This document shows, one piece after another, positions 8,213 through 18,192 of a stretch of 20,000 nt of DNA; position 1 is the first letter of the stretch; each line of letters starts with the position of its first letter. A program made the translations under genes and the position numbers. Source of the DNA: Bigelowiella natans CCMP2755 (taxonomy: Eukaryota > Cercozoa > Chlorarachniophyceae). A model generated the notes under the pieces. It worked only from the letters and a program-made list of their open reading frames with translations. It made no database searches and had not been told where the DNA came from. Where the stretch lies: NCBI GenBank assembly GCA_000320545.1, contig ADNK01001668.1, forward strand, positions 37,501-57,500, read 5' to 3'.

Positions 8213-10873
8213 ATGATACATCAAATGGGAGAGAAACGCCTGGGCTGTTGCTCTAACTTGTTTTCGTGGTTGATCATACCTGCCTTGTTTACCATTGTAA
8301 TCTGTCTTGTTGGCTATCATCATCATCAACATCATTATCCCCTTCCTTCATCATTGGGCTCTCAACCCTTCACCTCAGCCCGTCAAATATCCCGATATTT
8401 AGTCGGTGCAATTCCTGGTCAAACACATTGTCCAAGATCGTTGGTTAGGTCTTTGATTATGTCTCCACTTGGAACACTTGATCAAGAGAGGAGGAGGAGA
8501 AGGAAGAGGGAAGACCTTTTCGAACAGAAGGCCCGGGTTGCGCGTGCTGCATCGACAGTAAGATCATCTGTGGAGAATAATCTGTCTGAATTGCTTGAGA
8601 CTTCACATGCTGTATCGGAACGCTTTATCTTCTGTGGAGGTAAGGGTGGTGTAGGCAAGACAACCTCTTCAGCTGCTATTGCTGTCAAGCTAGCAGAGGA
8701 AGGACATTCAACTTTGGTCGTGAGTACTGATCCTGCTCACTCTCTTGGAGACGCCTTCGACGAAGATCTGAGAGGAAAGGGACCAGTTTGCGTGGGGGCG
8801 AGCGAAGAGTTACCCCTCTATGCAATGGAGATCGACACTGAGAACGCCATTAAGCGCTTTTCAGACGCCATATCGGGATTGGATCTTATCTCACTTGCCC
8901 AAGAGGCTGGGATATCAAGCAGCATGCTTGAGAGTGTTGGAGCAGATGAAGTTCTACAGGAGCTCTCCTCACTCTTCGAAAACCCTCCACCAGGAATAGA
9001 CGAGATTGTGGCAATATCACAAGTTGTCAACTTAATAAAAAGGGGGGATGCAAATTTTGGAAAAGGAGCAGGGCGATTCGATAGAATAGTATTTGATACT
9101 GCGCCAACTGGGCACACATTACGGTTACTATCTCTGCCCAAGTTCCTGGACGGTTTTGTTGCGAAGACAATTAAGTTGCGTGCACGTGTTGGTGGGCTTC
9201 TTAACTCCATAACTTCGATGCTAGGAATGGAGAACACGTTCGATAGCAAGCTCAATAAAGTGGTGGATAAACTCGAGGAGTTTCAGCGAGAAATTCAAAG
9301 TCTGAAAGCTCTCTTCCAAAATCCTGAGGCTACTGAATTCATCATCGTTACCATCCCAACACAGATGGCAGTAAGGGAGTCGGAACGATTAGTAGACTCA
9401 CTCAAAACACAGCAAATAGCATCGAAGCACATTATCATCAACAAATTGCTAGGAACACCGGAAGGGGAAGAAGCAAACGCGTATCTCAGCAACATCAAAT
9501 CTGGGCAGGAGCAATGCCTGAGTCGATTAGAAGGTAGCTTAGCATCAAAAGGCATCAAGATGACTACAGTGCCCTACTTCGATTCTGAAGTTACGGGGGT
9601 GGTCGCGTTACAATACATGGGCGACTTAGCGTTTAAGAGTGGATGGGAGGATCTTGAGGTGCTTTCTTCTTCCTCCTCCTCATCTTTACCTGATAATAAT
9701 GATAGTACGATGAGCCTTGAAGAGAAGTTAAAACGAATGGAGGCAGAAATTGAAAAGGAAGCTACCCAAGCAGCAGATTCTATGCCCAAGTTTGTTATAA
9801 TGGGAGGCAAGGGTGGTGTGGGAAAGACTTCATGTTCCTCCGCCCTAGCTCTGAGTCTGGCCATGCAAGGAGCTAAAACGGCGGTCGTCAGCACAGATCC
9901 TGCTCATTCTCTAGGAGATTCTCTCCAAATGCACCTATCTGGCAACCTCCAACCAGTACCTGCATTACCAGAAAATGTGAATTTATATGCAATGGAGATC
10001 GACACAAAACAAGCTATTGACAATTTTAAGTCAGCCGTACAAGGCATGGTTGAGCAGTCGAGGAGTGGTGGAGGAGGTGGTGTGCTGTCATCGTTGAAGC
10101 TTGAAGAGTTCGTTGAGACGTTAGAGACGCCCCCTCCTGGTGCTGACGAGCTCGTTGCCCTCTCAGAGATGCTCAAGATCGTAAACCGGGGAACTCCTGA
10201 CACGGGGGAACAGTTTGATTATGTCGTTATCGACACTGCGCCTACAGGTCACACATTAAGGCTGCTGGCACTACCTGAATTCTTGAATAAATTCTTCACT
10301 AGATTGCGGAAGATCAGAGATAAAGCGAGTGGTGCAGGGGCCTTCCTGAGCATGTTTGCTCCTTCTGGAGAGGGAGAGGGAGAGGAGCAAAATTCGATTT
10401 TCTCCTCTTCTTATAGTACATCTGAGTATGATGATATATTATCACGTGTTGAAACTACTGGTAAGACTAGCACACCAACAATGGCGACGAATATCGATCG
10501 GCTGGCAGAATTACAAGACAGTATGAATAGGGTTACAAATCTTCTCAAAGATCCAACTCAAAGTCAATTCTGCATCGTCACTATTCCCACCGTGCTCGCT
10601 GTGGCAGAGAGCGAGCGACTTGTTCATGCATTGGAACAAGAGAAGATACGCGTGTCCCATGTCATCGCCAACCAAGTCATAGCGAGCGAAGATGACGTGT
10701 CTGATCGAGCCTATCTCAATCGTATAGGTTTCGAGCAGGAAATGATGACGCAGCGAGTCAATAAGCTTGCCAAGTCAGAACAGCTTAATGTTGTCAAGGT
10801 GCCTTATTTTGATGCAGAAGTGCGAGGCTTAGATGGTCTCAGGATATTGGGGAATAAACTCTTCAAGGCATAG
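8213..10873 (+). CDS. GET3: tandem two-domain GET3/ArsA-type ATPase with N-terminal signal-like leader
   Basis: This single open frame of 886 aa contains two complete ArsA/GET3 ATPase units. Unit 1 has the deviant Walker A GGKGGVGKTT at about 142-151, STDPAHSLGD shortly after, and the switch II-type DTAPTGHTLRLL at about 295. Unit 2 repeats these: GGKGGVGKTS at about 531-540, STDPAHSLGD, and DTAPTGHTLRLL at about 674. A Ser-rich, then charged helical linker (about 485-525) joins them. GET3 delivers tail-anchored proteins to membranes; bacterial ArsA drives arsenite efflux. No CxxC zinc motif is visible in either unit, unlike cytosolic eukaryotic GET3. A leader of about 80 residues has a hydrophobic core (SWLIIPALFTIVICLVG, about 18-34) and then a Ser/Arg-rich stretch, suggesting ER or complex-plastid targeting. 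A second possible start is Met83. Tail-anchored protein targeting in a plastid is more likely than arsenite export, but that is inference. Confidence 0.95.
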   Translation: MIHQMGEKRLGCCSNLFSWLIIPALFTIVICLVGYHHHQHHYPLPSSLGSQPFTSARQISRYLVGAIPGQTHCPRSLVRSLIMSPLGTLDQERRRRRKREDLFEQKARVARAASTVRSSVENNLSELLETSHAVSERFIFCGGKGGVGKTTSSAAIAVKLAEEGHSTLVVSTDPAHSLGDAFDEDLRGKGPVCVGASEELPLYAMEIDTENAIKRFSDAISGLDLISLAQEAGISSSMLESVGADEVLQELSSLFENPPPGIDEIVAISQVVNLIKRGDANFGKGAGRFDRIVFDTAPTGHTLRLLSLPKFLDGFVAKTIKLRARVGGLLNSITSMLGMENTFDSKLNKVVDKLEEFQREIQSLKALFQNPEATEFIIVTIPTQMAVRESERLVDSLKTQQIASKHIIINKLLGTPEGEEANAYLSNIKSGQEQCLSRLEGSLASKGIKMTTVPYFDSEVTGVVALQYMGDLAFKSGWEDLEVLSSSSSSSLPDNNDSTMSLEEKLKRMEAEIEKEATQAADSMPKFVIMGGKGGVGKTSCSSALALSLAMQGAKTAVVSTDPAHSLGDSLQMHLSGNLQPVPALPENVNLYAMEIDTKQAIDNFKSAVQGMVEQSRSGGGGGVLSSLKLEEFVETLETPPPGADELVALSEMLKIVNRGTPDTGEQFDYVVIDTAPTGHTLRLLALPEFLNKFFTRLRKIRDKASGAGAFLSMFAPSGEGEGEEQNSIFSSSYSTSEYDDILSRVETTGKTSTPTMATNIDRLAELQDSMNRVTNLLKDPTQSQFCIVTIPTVLAVAESERLVHALEQEKIRVSHVIANQVIASEDDVSDRAYLNRIGFEQEMMTQRVNKLAKSEQLNVVKVPYFDAEVRGLDGLRILGNKLFKA

Positions 10874-11946
10874 GAGGTGATAGTTGTTAAATGCATAAAT
10901 ATGCATGCACCACCGGTTCACTTGTTAGCTAAAGGAAGAGGAAGAGGAAGAACAAGAAGGAAGTATGAAGAAGATCTACATTTATCTTAAGATCCCACAT
11001 AGCCACCGTTCTTCATTTCAAGAGTCATAGTCACACTGTAATACGGATGGATCACATTTCACAGTATGCAGTAGCGATTCTACTGCCAAATTCGTGTAGA
11101 TTCTAACGAGTGCTGCAACAAGAGTTTGCAAATGTCTGCTTGTCGCTGCGCATCTCATCTTGGACAATTGACTTTGCACCGGATCTCAATGTCTGCACCG
11201 CAAATCCGTGCTAGCGTGCGCTTTGTTACCTTTCACGCGTAGCACACACCACAACGCGCAGCAAAAGCACGTGTCATTTTCGCAAGACTAACTTGTCGTA
11301 TCGCATCGCACACGCATATTTTCGTGACTAAATTCGCAAATCGCGCTGCCATGCCATTTGCAGCATGAGCACTAACTGGTGAAACTAGCACGGTTTGAAA
11401 GTTGACTAGCATGGAAACAGCATGGCTAGCGCGTCAATGTGATAACAATGATACGCATACACTCTGACCAAGAACTTGATGAACATTGAACAAACAAACA
11501 AACAAACGTGGTACATGAAGCACTACATTTCCAAAATGCTGCATGATATTTGCAATGTACGAAACGCAATGCCTTTAACTAGCTTCAGCGAGGACTGACT
11601 GTAAATTAATTACGAGTAGCGACGCGCACGCGGACGTTTACGCGTGATTATGGAACATTGTTGTGTGTATTATCGTGGCTATAGCGACTTATAGACTTGC
11701 AGCACTCAATATAGAAATAAATAGTCTATTTGTGTATCGTACGCGTGTATAAATAGTCTATTTGAATCAGACACTAACGCTGCATGCGCAAGCAGCTAGT
11801 ATGTGCATAGTATGCACCAATGACTTGTAGTTGATAGATGAACTTACACCCTCAACTTTGCTGCACTGTTTTGAATTGACAAATCATGCTATATCTAAGT
11901 AGGTCCTTCATAATCTATCACACCTTCGTCACGACATGATCGTCTA
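10874..11946. other. noncoding spacer between convergent genes
   Basis: About 1.07 kb between the GET3 stop codon and the TRAPPC6 stop codon, so it holds two 3' UTRs. No open frame above 60 codons and no domain fragment is visible. Unlike the introns nearby it has almost no microsatellites and is richer in CpG-containing words (11190-11680). Small features are a (CAAA)n run near 11489-11506, a six-base inverted repeat CACGCG/CGCGTG at 11627-11646 and a 16-bp direct repeat near 11717-11764. No tRNA-like structure was found. Confidence 0.7.
11717..11764. repeat. pair of 16-bp direct repeats, each nearly palindromic
   Basis: The sequence ATAAATAGTCTATTTG occurs at 11717-11732 and again at 11749-11764, start-to-start distance 32 bp. 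The inner AAATAG-T-CTATTT is a palindrome around one central base. Function is unknown. It lies about 180 bp beyond the TRAPPC6 stop codon. Confidence 0.85.
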
Positions 11947-13372
11947 CTACTTAGGATTGGATGTGGCGGCACCTTTCTTGTTTCCAACTGCGCTAACACC
12001 TAAAAAATATAACTTTCCGTAAATACAATTTTTATAAAAAGCGTGAAAGAAATCCCGAAGAAACGTGTCGGTAGTACCTGTCCCTGGTAAAGTCTTTTTG
12101 TCTACTATTGTGAATGAACCTGGGATTGATGATCGGAATAAACACTTTTAGACATTTATTACCATTTCAAAAACTACTCAAACTTCTGTACATCGAGGGA
12201 GAGTCGTCAGTTCGCACGTTACTTTTGCTTTCATCCCCATGTTCTCCAATGCACCTGTTATGATGATCTCAGCTATGACTAGTAGGCCTTCTTCTTCGTA
12301 TTATACAAACATATTTCTGTAGAATGAAATTAATTAGACCGAAGGGGGGGGGGGGGGAAGACCACTCACTACTACCTTTTATTATTCCTGTAGCTAGTGC
12401 AGCTAGGGCTTGCGCCTAAAAAATCGTTAGTCCGTTAGCCAAAAGGAAGGAAGGTTGATGATGCAACGATGATAAATTATTGCAGCACACGATATATTCG
12501 ACAAGGAGCCACCTCTTTTACTTCATCCTTGGTGTTTGATAGCCTCGTAAACCACGGAAATTTGTAGTCATGCACAACATAGATACCCTATTAATTTAAA
12601 AAGTACCATATCAATGATCGAATAGCTGCAAAAATTATGGGGTTAGAAGGGAATATATAGCTGTGATTTACCAAGTAGTTTGTCTGTAACTTGTCTGCTT
12701 GCTTTTTGAATGTTGATATCCACTGCTCAAATCAAATTAAAGGAAATGCAGTAAAGTGAATTGAATATGGCGATTGTAGAGAGTGTAAGAACAGTAGTTA
12801 GAACAGTAGTTACAAATTCCTTGCAGATAAATTTAATTGTGTCCAGTTGCTGGGAAAGACGGACAAGGGCACTGGTATATCTGTTGTCAATAAAAAGAGG
12901 GGGAGAACAAACTCATATTCTAATCAATTGCTTGTTTACACAACCAACTGCCTTGTTGTTCACATTAGTTCCGAACCTTTCTGCCAATCGAGCGCCAACT
13001 TGAACCCCCATCTCATCCATTTTCGCTATTGCTTTCGAAGTGTTTCCTTTGCATGTACGCCTGCAGTACTGAATGAAGCCATTTCTCAATTTCATCTGTT
13101 TCTAGAATAACGAGAAAAATCGTTTTGTGAACCTCTATGATTTCAAAATGCAAGAACTGGAGAGTGCTATCTGCAACTTCCTTTATCTGGGTTGCTTTCC
13201 TGTAAAGCAACAACATGCATTTGTATTCTTATTCCGGATCGTTCAAAGTCAGTCTTGATTCCCCATGTGTATTTAGCTACGTAAATAAAGACCTGGGAGG
13301 CTCCTGTACGTCTCCTCTGCCGACCATTTTGGTGGTCGGCTTGGGCTCCATCGGAGGCGGTTCGTCCTCCAT
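11947..13372 (-). CDS. TRAPPC6: TRAPPC6 / Trs33-type TRAPP complex subunit, 10 exons, complete
   Basis: TRAPPC6 (yeast Trs33) is a core subunit of the TRAPP tethering complexes, which act as exchange factors for Rab GTPases at the ER-Golgi and Golgi. Joined exons give 209 aa, and all phases agree: 13293-13372, 13133-13199, 12977-13068, 12814-12880, 12672-12722, 12513-12587, 12376-12415, 12192-12254, 12078-12119, 11947-11999. Family signatures are seen in order: LQFLHFEII (about 40), KMDEMGVQVGARLAER (65-80), LDTIKFICKEFW (92-103), FKKQADKLQTNY (107-118), GIYVVHDYKF, LATGIIKGALENMGMKAKV and LPRCSFTIVDKK. There is an N-terminal extension of about 30 residues rich in Pro/Glu and a C-terminal tail of about 20. 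The start is the ATG at 13372-13370, the only Met before the domain in this frame. Introns are 64-121 nt and nearly free of microsatellites, apart from a poly-G run near 12344-12357. Confidence 0.93.
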
Positions 13373-13928
13373 GCCTGGGCTGCAAGATGTTGTTTCTGTT
13401 GTTTTACGATTTTGTATTCTGTTCTTTTTATTGGGTTATTCGTTGTCCATGAAAAAGTTATTGTTTCTGTTGTCTTATCTCCAGTGATGCCATTTTTAGT
13501 CAACTTATCATCGTGATAATATCCTTAACAACAAATTATTGAGAAGTACTACTGTCTCTAGCGAGAATGAACATAGCTGGGACAAGGATTAGAGTCTAGA
13601 TCTAGGCGAGGGTTGGTGAGGGTATCTTGGCATCAAATAATACTAAATATCAAAATAAGCTGAAATGTATCATGTCGCACTTTCAAATTAGCATGGATTT
13701 TATCTGAAATAAACCCCTCGTGCTCATTCAGCCTCCTCCACGTGGCAACACTAGTACGAGCGTACTCCTCCTCCCTGAACCCTTGAAAAAACGAGACACG
13801 TTGGAGGGAGGGTGGAGGAGAGACGACCTGTGGGATAGTCTTGATTATAGGACATCATGTGTGAAAAAGGAGGAGGAAGAGTGGAGCCAGCGAGTTGTTC
13901 TTTGGGAAGAAGGTTCCTAATAATTAAC
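13373..13928. promoter_or_regulatory. divergent upstream region between TRAPPC6 and the GH16 gene
   Basis: About 550 bp separate the TRAPPC6 start codon (minus) from the proposed first exon of the GH16 gene (plus). Several small open frames run through it on both strands (13215-13487 plus, 13273-13503 minus, 13720-13920 plus), but none has a recognisable motif. It would have to supply both promoters. Confidence 0.5.
13738..13745. promoter_or_regulatory. G-box-like palindrome CCACGTGG
   Basis: A perfect eight-base palindrome with the CACGTG core bound by bHLH and bZIP factors in many eukaryotes. It lies in the divergent upstream region about 190 bp before the proposed GH16 start. A single site can occur by chance, so its role is unproven. 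Confidence 0.25.
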
Positions 13929-15023
13929 ATGGATTTGAGACAATACAAAATGACGGCTGCATTGACGCTCCAGTGCTTTTTCGTGACTCACTGTCAAGTG
14001 AATAAAACGTTGAGAGTGCTCTATATGTAGCGTTGTATTCCTTCCACCAGCCCCCCTTCTCCTGAATTCTATCTGCTGCTGTTTTTAGACGTATTCTAGG
14101 AACAACCGCAACGTTGAGCGTCATCGTCAGCTTCGCTTTTGTTATTCCAGTGAAACAATGGCGAAAATACTTGACTGTAAATGATGTAAGTACTAACACG
14201 ACGGCTGCCTTCAACAAGTAATATTCATTCATTCACCCGTTATCTCAAAAGAGCGACGATTTCCACTGGCGAACCTCCTTTGGAGCACCAAGTGCGGATG
14301 CTCACGTTATAAAAGATGAAGGCCTACACCAAGGTCAAGAAAGTGCAGCTGATAAATTCTTTTATTTGGAACTCGCTATGATATAGTTTGAAAATACTTA
14401 GGACTCTGCATTCTCTGATGGAATCTAATTGCTATTTTCTTCTTCTACTACTACTACTACTACGACTTACTTTACTGCTTCTATTACTACTGCTGCTACT
14501 GTTTCAAAACAACAATTTCTGTGCAACTGTACTTTAGGAAGAAAGAGAGGGTCGGATTTCTTCAAAACTTTGAATGCCTCCTCATACTACAATAAAGCAT
14601 TTTCAGTTGATTTCTCAAACCGATACGATGTGATGAAGGTATTTCTTGGTATAGTTGCCATTCCAGTGATACTACTCATCATCATTCTTACTTCCCCTTT
14701 GTTCGAATTATTGTGATGAGTAGTACCCATTATTCTAAAACCTCGTTGTTTTTTATTCGCACTTTTCAGTACTTTGATATCGATAGAGGACATCTCACAA
14801 CTGATGGTAATGATGCAATCTGCAATAAGAAGTTGTATTAATAAGATCTATTCTCTGATTGCTACAACAGCTACTTACTACAAAGCATAATCAATCGTAC
14901 CGGTGATAATAATAATGTACTTCAGGATCTTCCGCATGCACCCGCAAAGATCATGTTGACATAGGAGCTCAACTAACTGGCAAAGTAAGAACCAAAGCTT
15001 CTTTCCAACAAATATACAATAAA

Positions 15024-15094
<71 letters not shown>

Positions 15095-15773
15095 AGTGTG
15101 TAATTAATGTGTTTATTGCCATCACATCAACGACAATTTAGCGTCGTCGTAGACAGCACGTAATCACTCGTGATTGTGTTTTAACTAAAACAACCTGCAT
15201 TGTCAATGCCTCACACGTTTCGTCGTCGCCTACTACTACTGCTACCACCATCACCATAGAATGCTGGCCAGGAGCGGGGTATGATTCTAAGGATGGATAA
15301 TGTCCAACCTGATTGTGACAGCAGAGGGTATTATCATCATCATCATCATCATCCACGTAATAACTGTGATTCGAAGGATAGACAATGTCCAATAACCCGC
15401 CTCATATTATCCACCTTAGTAAGTAGTATTACTATTATTTTGTCAAGAGAAACAATCATCGTTATCATCATGATTATGCGTACTTCTTCCTCCGCCTCCT
15501 CCTCTATATTACTTCCACCTCTTAGAAGAGTACAGATATCCACTGGTCACCTCTCCGGCAAATTCAACCTGCTCTATGGTACTGTTACTGCCACTTGTAC
15601 TACATATTAGGAAGATGTGTGTTCTCATTGGATTTATCAAATCGGACATGCTAGGATGATGTGAGCTCTTAAAATGATATGAAATCGCTACTACATAGGA
15701 AACTTTACTTTCCGTGTAAGAATGGCATATGCGGAAGATGATACTCGTGCCCCCACAACTACATATCCATCAG
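13929..15773 (+). other. GH16 gene exons 1-9
   Basis: Proposed segments: 13929-14026, 14089-14185, 14252-14333, 14538-14638, 14770-14806, 14926-14984, 15260-15327, 15529-15578, 15699-15773. Exon 1 starts at the ATG at 13929, gives MDLRQYKMTAALTLQC and is the least certain; its donor (AT|GTAGCG) is weak. Exon 2 holds the first membrane segment. From exon 4 on the sequence is GH16-like. The exon 8 acceptor is a tandem TAG/AAG: starting at 15526 instead of 15529 adds one Arg and keeps the frame. Confidence 0.65.
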
Positions 15774-15777
15774 GTTG

Positions 15778-15810
<33 letters not shown>

Positions 15811-16327
15811 CGATGACGATAAAGAGATAGATATTTGTTAGGGTAGGAGAAGAGGATGATGAGAAAGAGGAGTGGGTAGAGATAGAATCTTCGTATCATT
15901 ACACGATGATATACCTTACTCTATTCTTCTTCTTCTTCTTCTTCTTCTTCTTCTTCTTCGGTAGCCGCACCAACAACCATAGCGCCCGCCACCACCACCA
16001 CCACCACTACGGCGTCTCCCACACCAGTTCCTCCAACGATAGGGCCAAAATATTCTTCTTCTTCTTCTTCTTCTTCTTCTTCTCTTTCACGTGAGTACAG
16101 ATATTAATAGTAGTAGTAGTAGTAGTAGTAGTAGTAACAGTAGTAGTACTATTCTTCTTCACTAGTACACTGTCATCACACAATCATTCTCATTACCATC
16201 GAGCCATCCATTGATTCGGTGATACACTAATCATCTGCCGCGACGATATCCTCCTCCTCCTCCTCCTCCTCCTCTTTTAAACCTAAAGCAAGTGTAATGC
16301 CAGCTAGAAAGTCCAAGAGGAAACATG

Positions 16328-16360
<33 letters not shown>

Positions 16361-16964
16361 CAAGTAGTAGTAGTAGTAGTATACATTGTGGTTGACAACA
16401 ATAACGATATTAGTAGTTAGTGCTGCATACATCTAGGTCAGCCACATATATTGTTCCACTTGATAGTGAGTGATGGTGCTGCATACATCTAGGTCAGCCA
16501 CATATATTGTTGTATATGCACTTGATAGTGAGTGATGGTGATGATGGTGATGATGATGGTGATGAAGAATAATAGTAAAGATGGTGAGAATAATAATAAG
16601 ACCATAAATGTTGTTGTTGATAGCTTTACCGGATAATGCCATGTCGTGCGTATCACTGTACACAAGCAAGACCTACCACAACGAATTTGCCATATGCTAC
16701 CGAGCGACTAGACCTGGAAAAGTAGCACTCAATTACTGGAATGGAAAGGTAGTTGTTTCTGATGATGATGATGATGATGATGCAAGATACTTAGAAATAA
16801 AAATAATTCATTCGTTCTTAGCAGCAAAGAAATACTAAAAGAACACTGATATGTTGTTAATGTAAGGATGGAATGCATGGAGGACTTGATCATCAGCGAA
16901 TAGTCGTGATTCCGAAAGATACGGATTGGGGGTATACAATATATTATATCTTATTAAATTTCTG

Positions 16965-17016
<52 letters not shown>

Positions 17017-17654
17017 GCTAATATCAATTCACAATTCATCACCAACTCGATCAACAGCTTTCTCGAATATAAACTGGAATGGACACCTGATAAATTCATA
17101 TACTACATTAACGGCAAGGTATGAGAGAAAAAGGAAAAGGGAGGGGGGGGGAGGGGGGATAAGGAATAAGGAATAAGTCTTCCTACCACCACTCTATAAT
17201 ATGTATTTATAACAAAGTGATATATACACAAATGTTCTTTCTTCAACGTCTTTCTCTCTTTCTCCCCCCCCCCCCCCCGCCTACCCCCTCTGTCTCTTCT
17301 TAGAAAATGTGGGAGGCCAACAAAGGAAACAACACTTCGCACCACAAATTACCATGGTGATAGACAACAAACACCTATAAATGAGAATGATTGTAGTATA
17401 CACAAGAAGAACCACCTCCCACACACATCACACACATACTTTGTCTTCTTCTTGTTCTTGATGTTATTCTTGTTAATCTTCTACTTGTACTACTTCTACC
17501 AGGGAACCACAGAATATCAGACTTATTTTGAGACCTACAACAATAGCGTATGGAGGCTCTCCAAGCTTTGTATGTGAAGATGTAGTTGAAATGATGATGA
17601 TATTGATGATGATGATGATGATGATAAGAATTGTGAGGGACATTGTACACGTAA

Positions 17655-17725
<71 letters not shown>

Positions 17726-18134
17726 AACATGTACGTGATTTAAGATGGCGGTATCAAGGATGAGCTACCAGCCTTTCAAGGTATTCTTCTTCTTCTTCTT
17801 CTTCTTTATTATTATTATTTTTATTATTATTATTATTATGTTTATTGTTATTCTCTTTCTCCATTGTTCTTCTTCATGAAATAAATGTAAAGCAATTATC
17901 TTAATATATAGTTCTAGTAGCAAGATTTAGAGGTAAGTTGCGTTGTAATGATGATGATGATGAGGATGATGATGTAACAAAGACTCTACAATGCCTCTCA
18001 TAAGCAATGAGATCTAAAACCTCTTTTCGTTGATGATTCTCTCCTGTCAGTCTTCCGTAACGCCACATCCAACGCCACACCCAAACGCACCTACCAATTC
18101 CTCTCAAGGAAAGAGCTGTCTCCAGGTCATTATG

Positions 18135-18192
<58 letters not shown>

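Noticed and set aside
8818-10203. several 87-145 codon minus-strand frames
   Set aside because: They are shadows of the GET3 coding sequence on the other strand.
13924-14232. 102-codon minus-strand open frame with a hydrophobic stretch
   Set aside because: It lies opposite the phase-consistent GH16 exon 2. No motif or splice partner supports the minus reading, though exon 2 itself is not certain.
16290-16328. possible extra GH16 exon giving a short basic peptide
   Set aside because: Phase fits, but the peptide breaks the GH16 strand order and direct joining of exon 9 to the microexon gives a better match.
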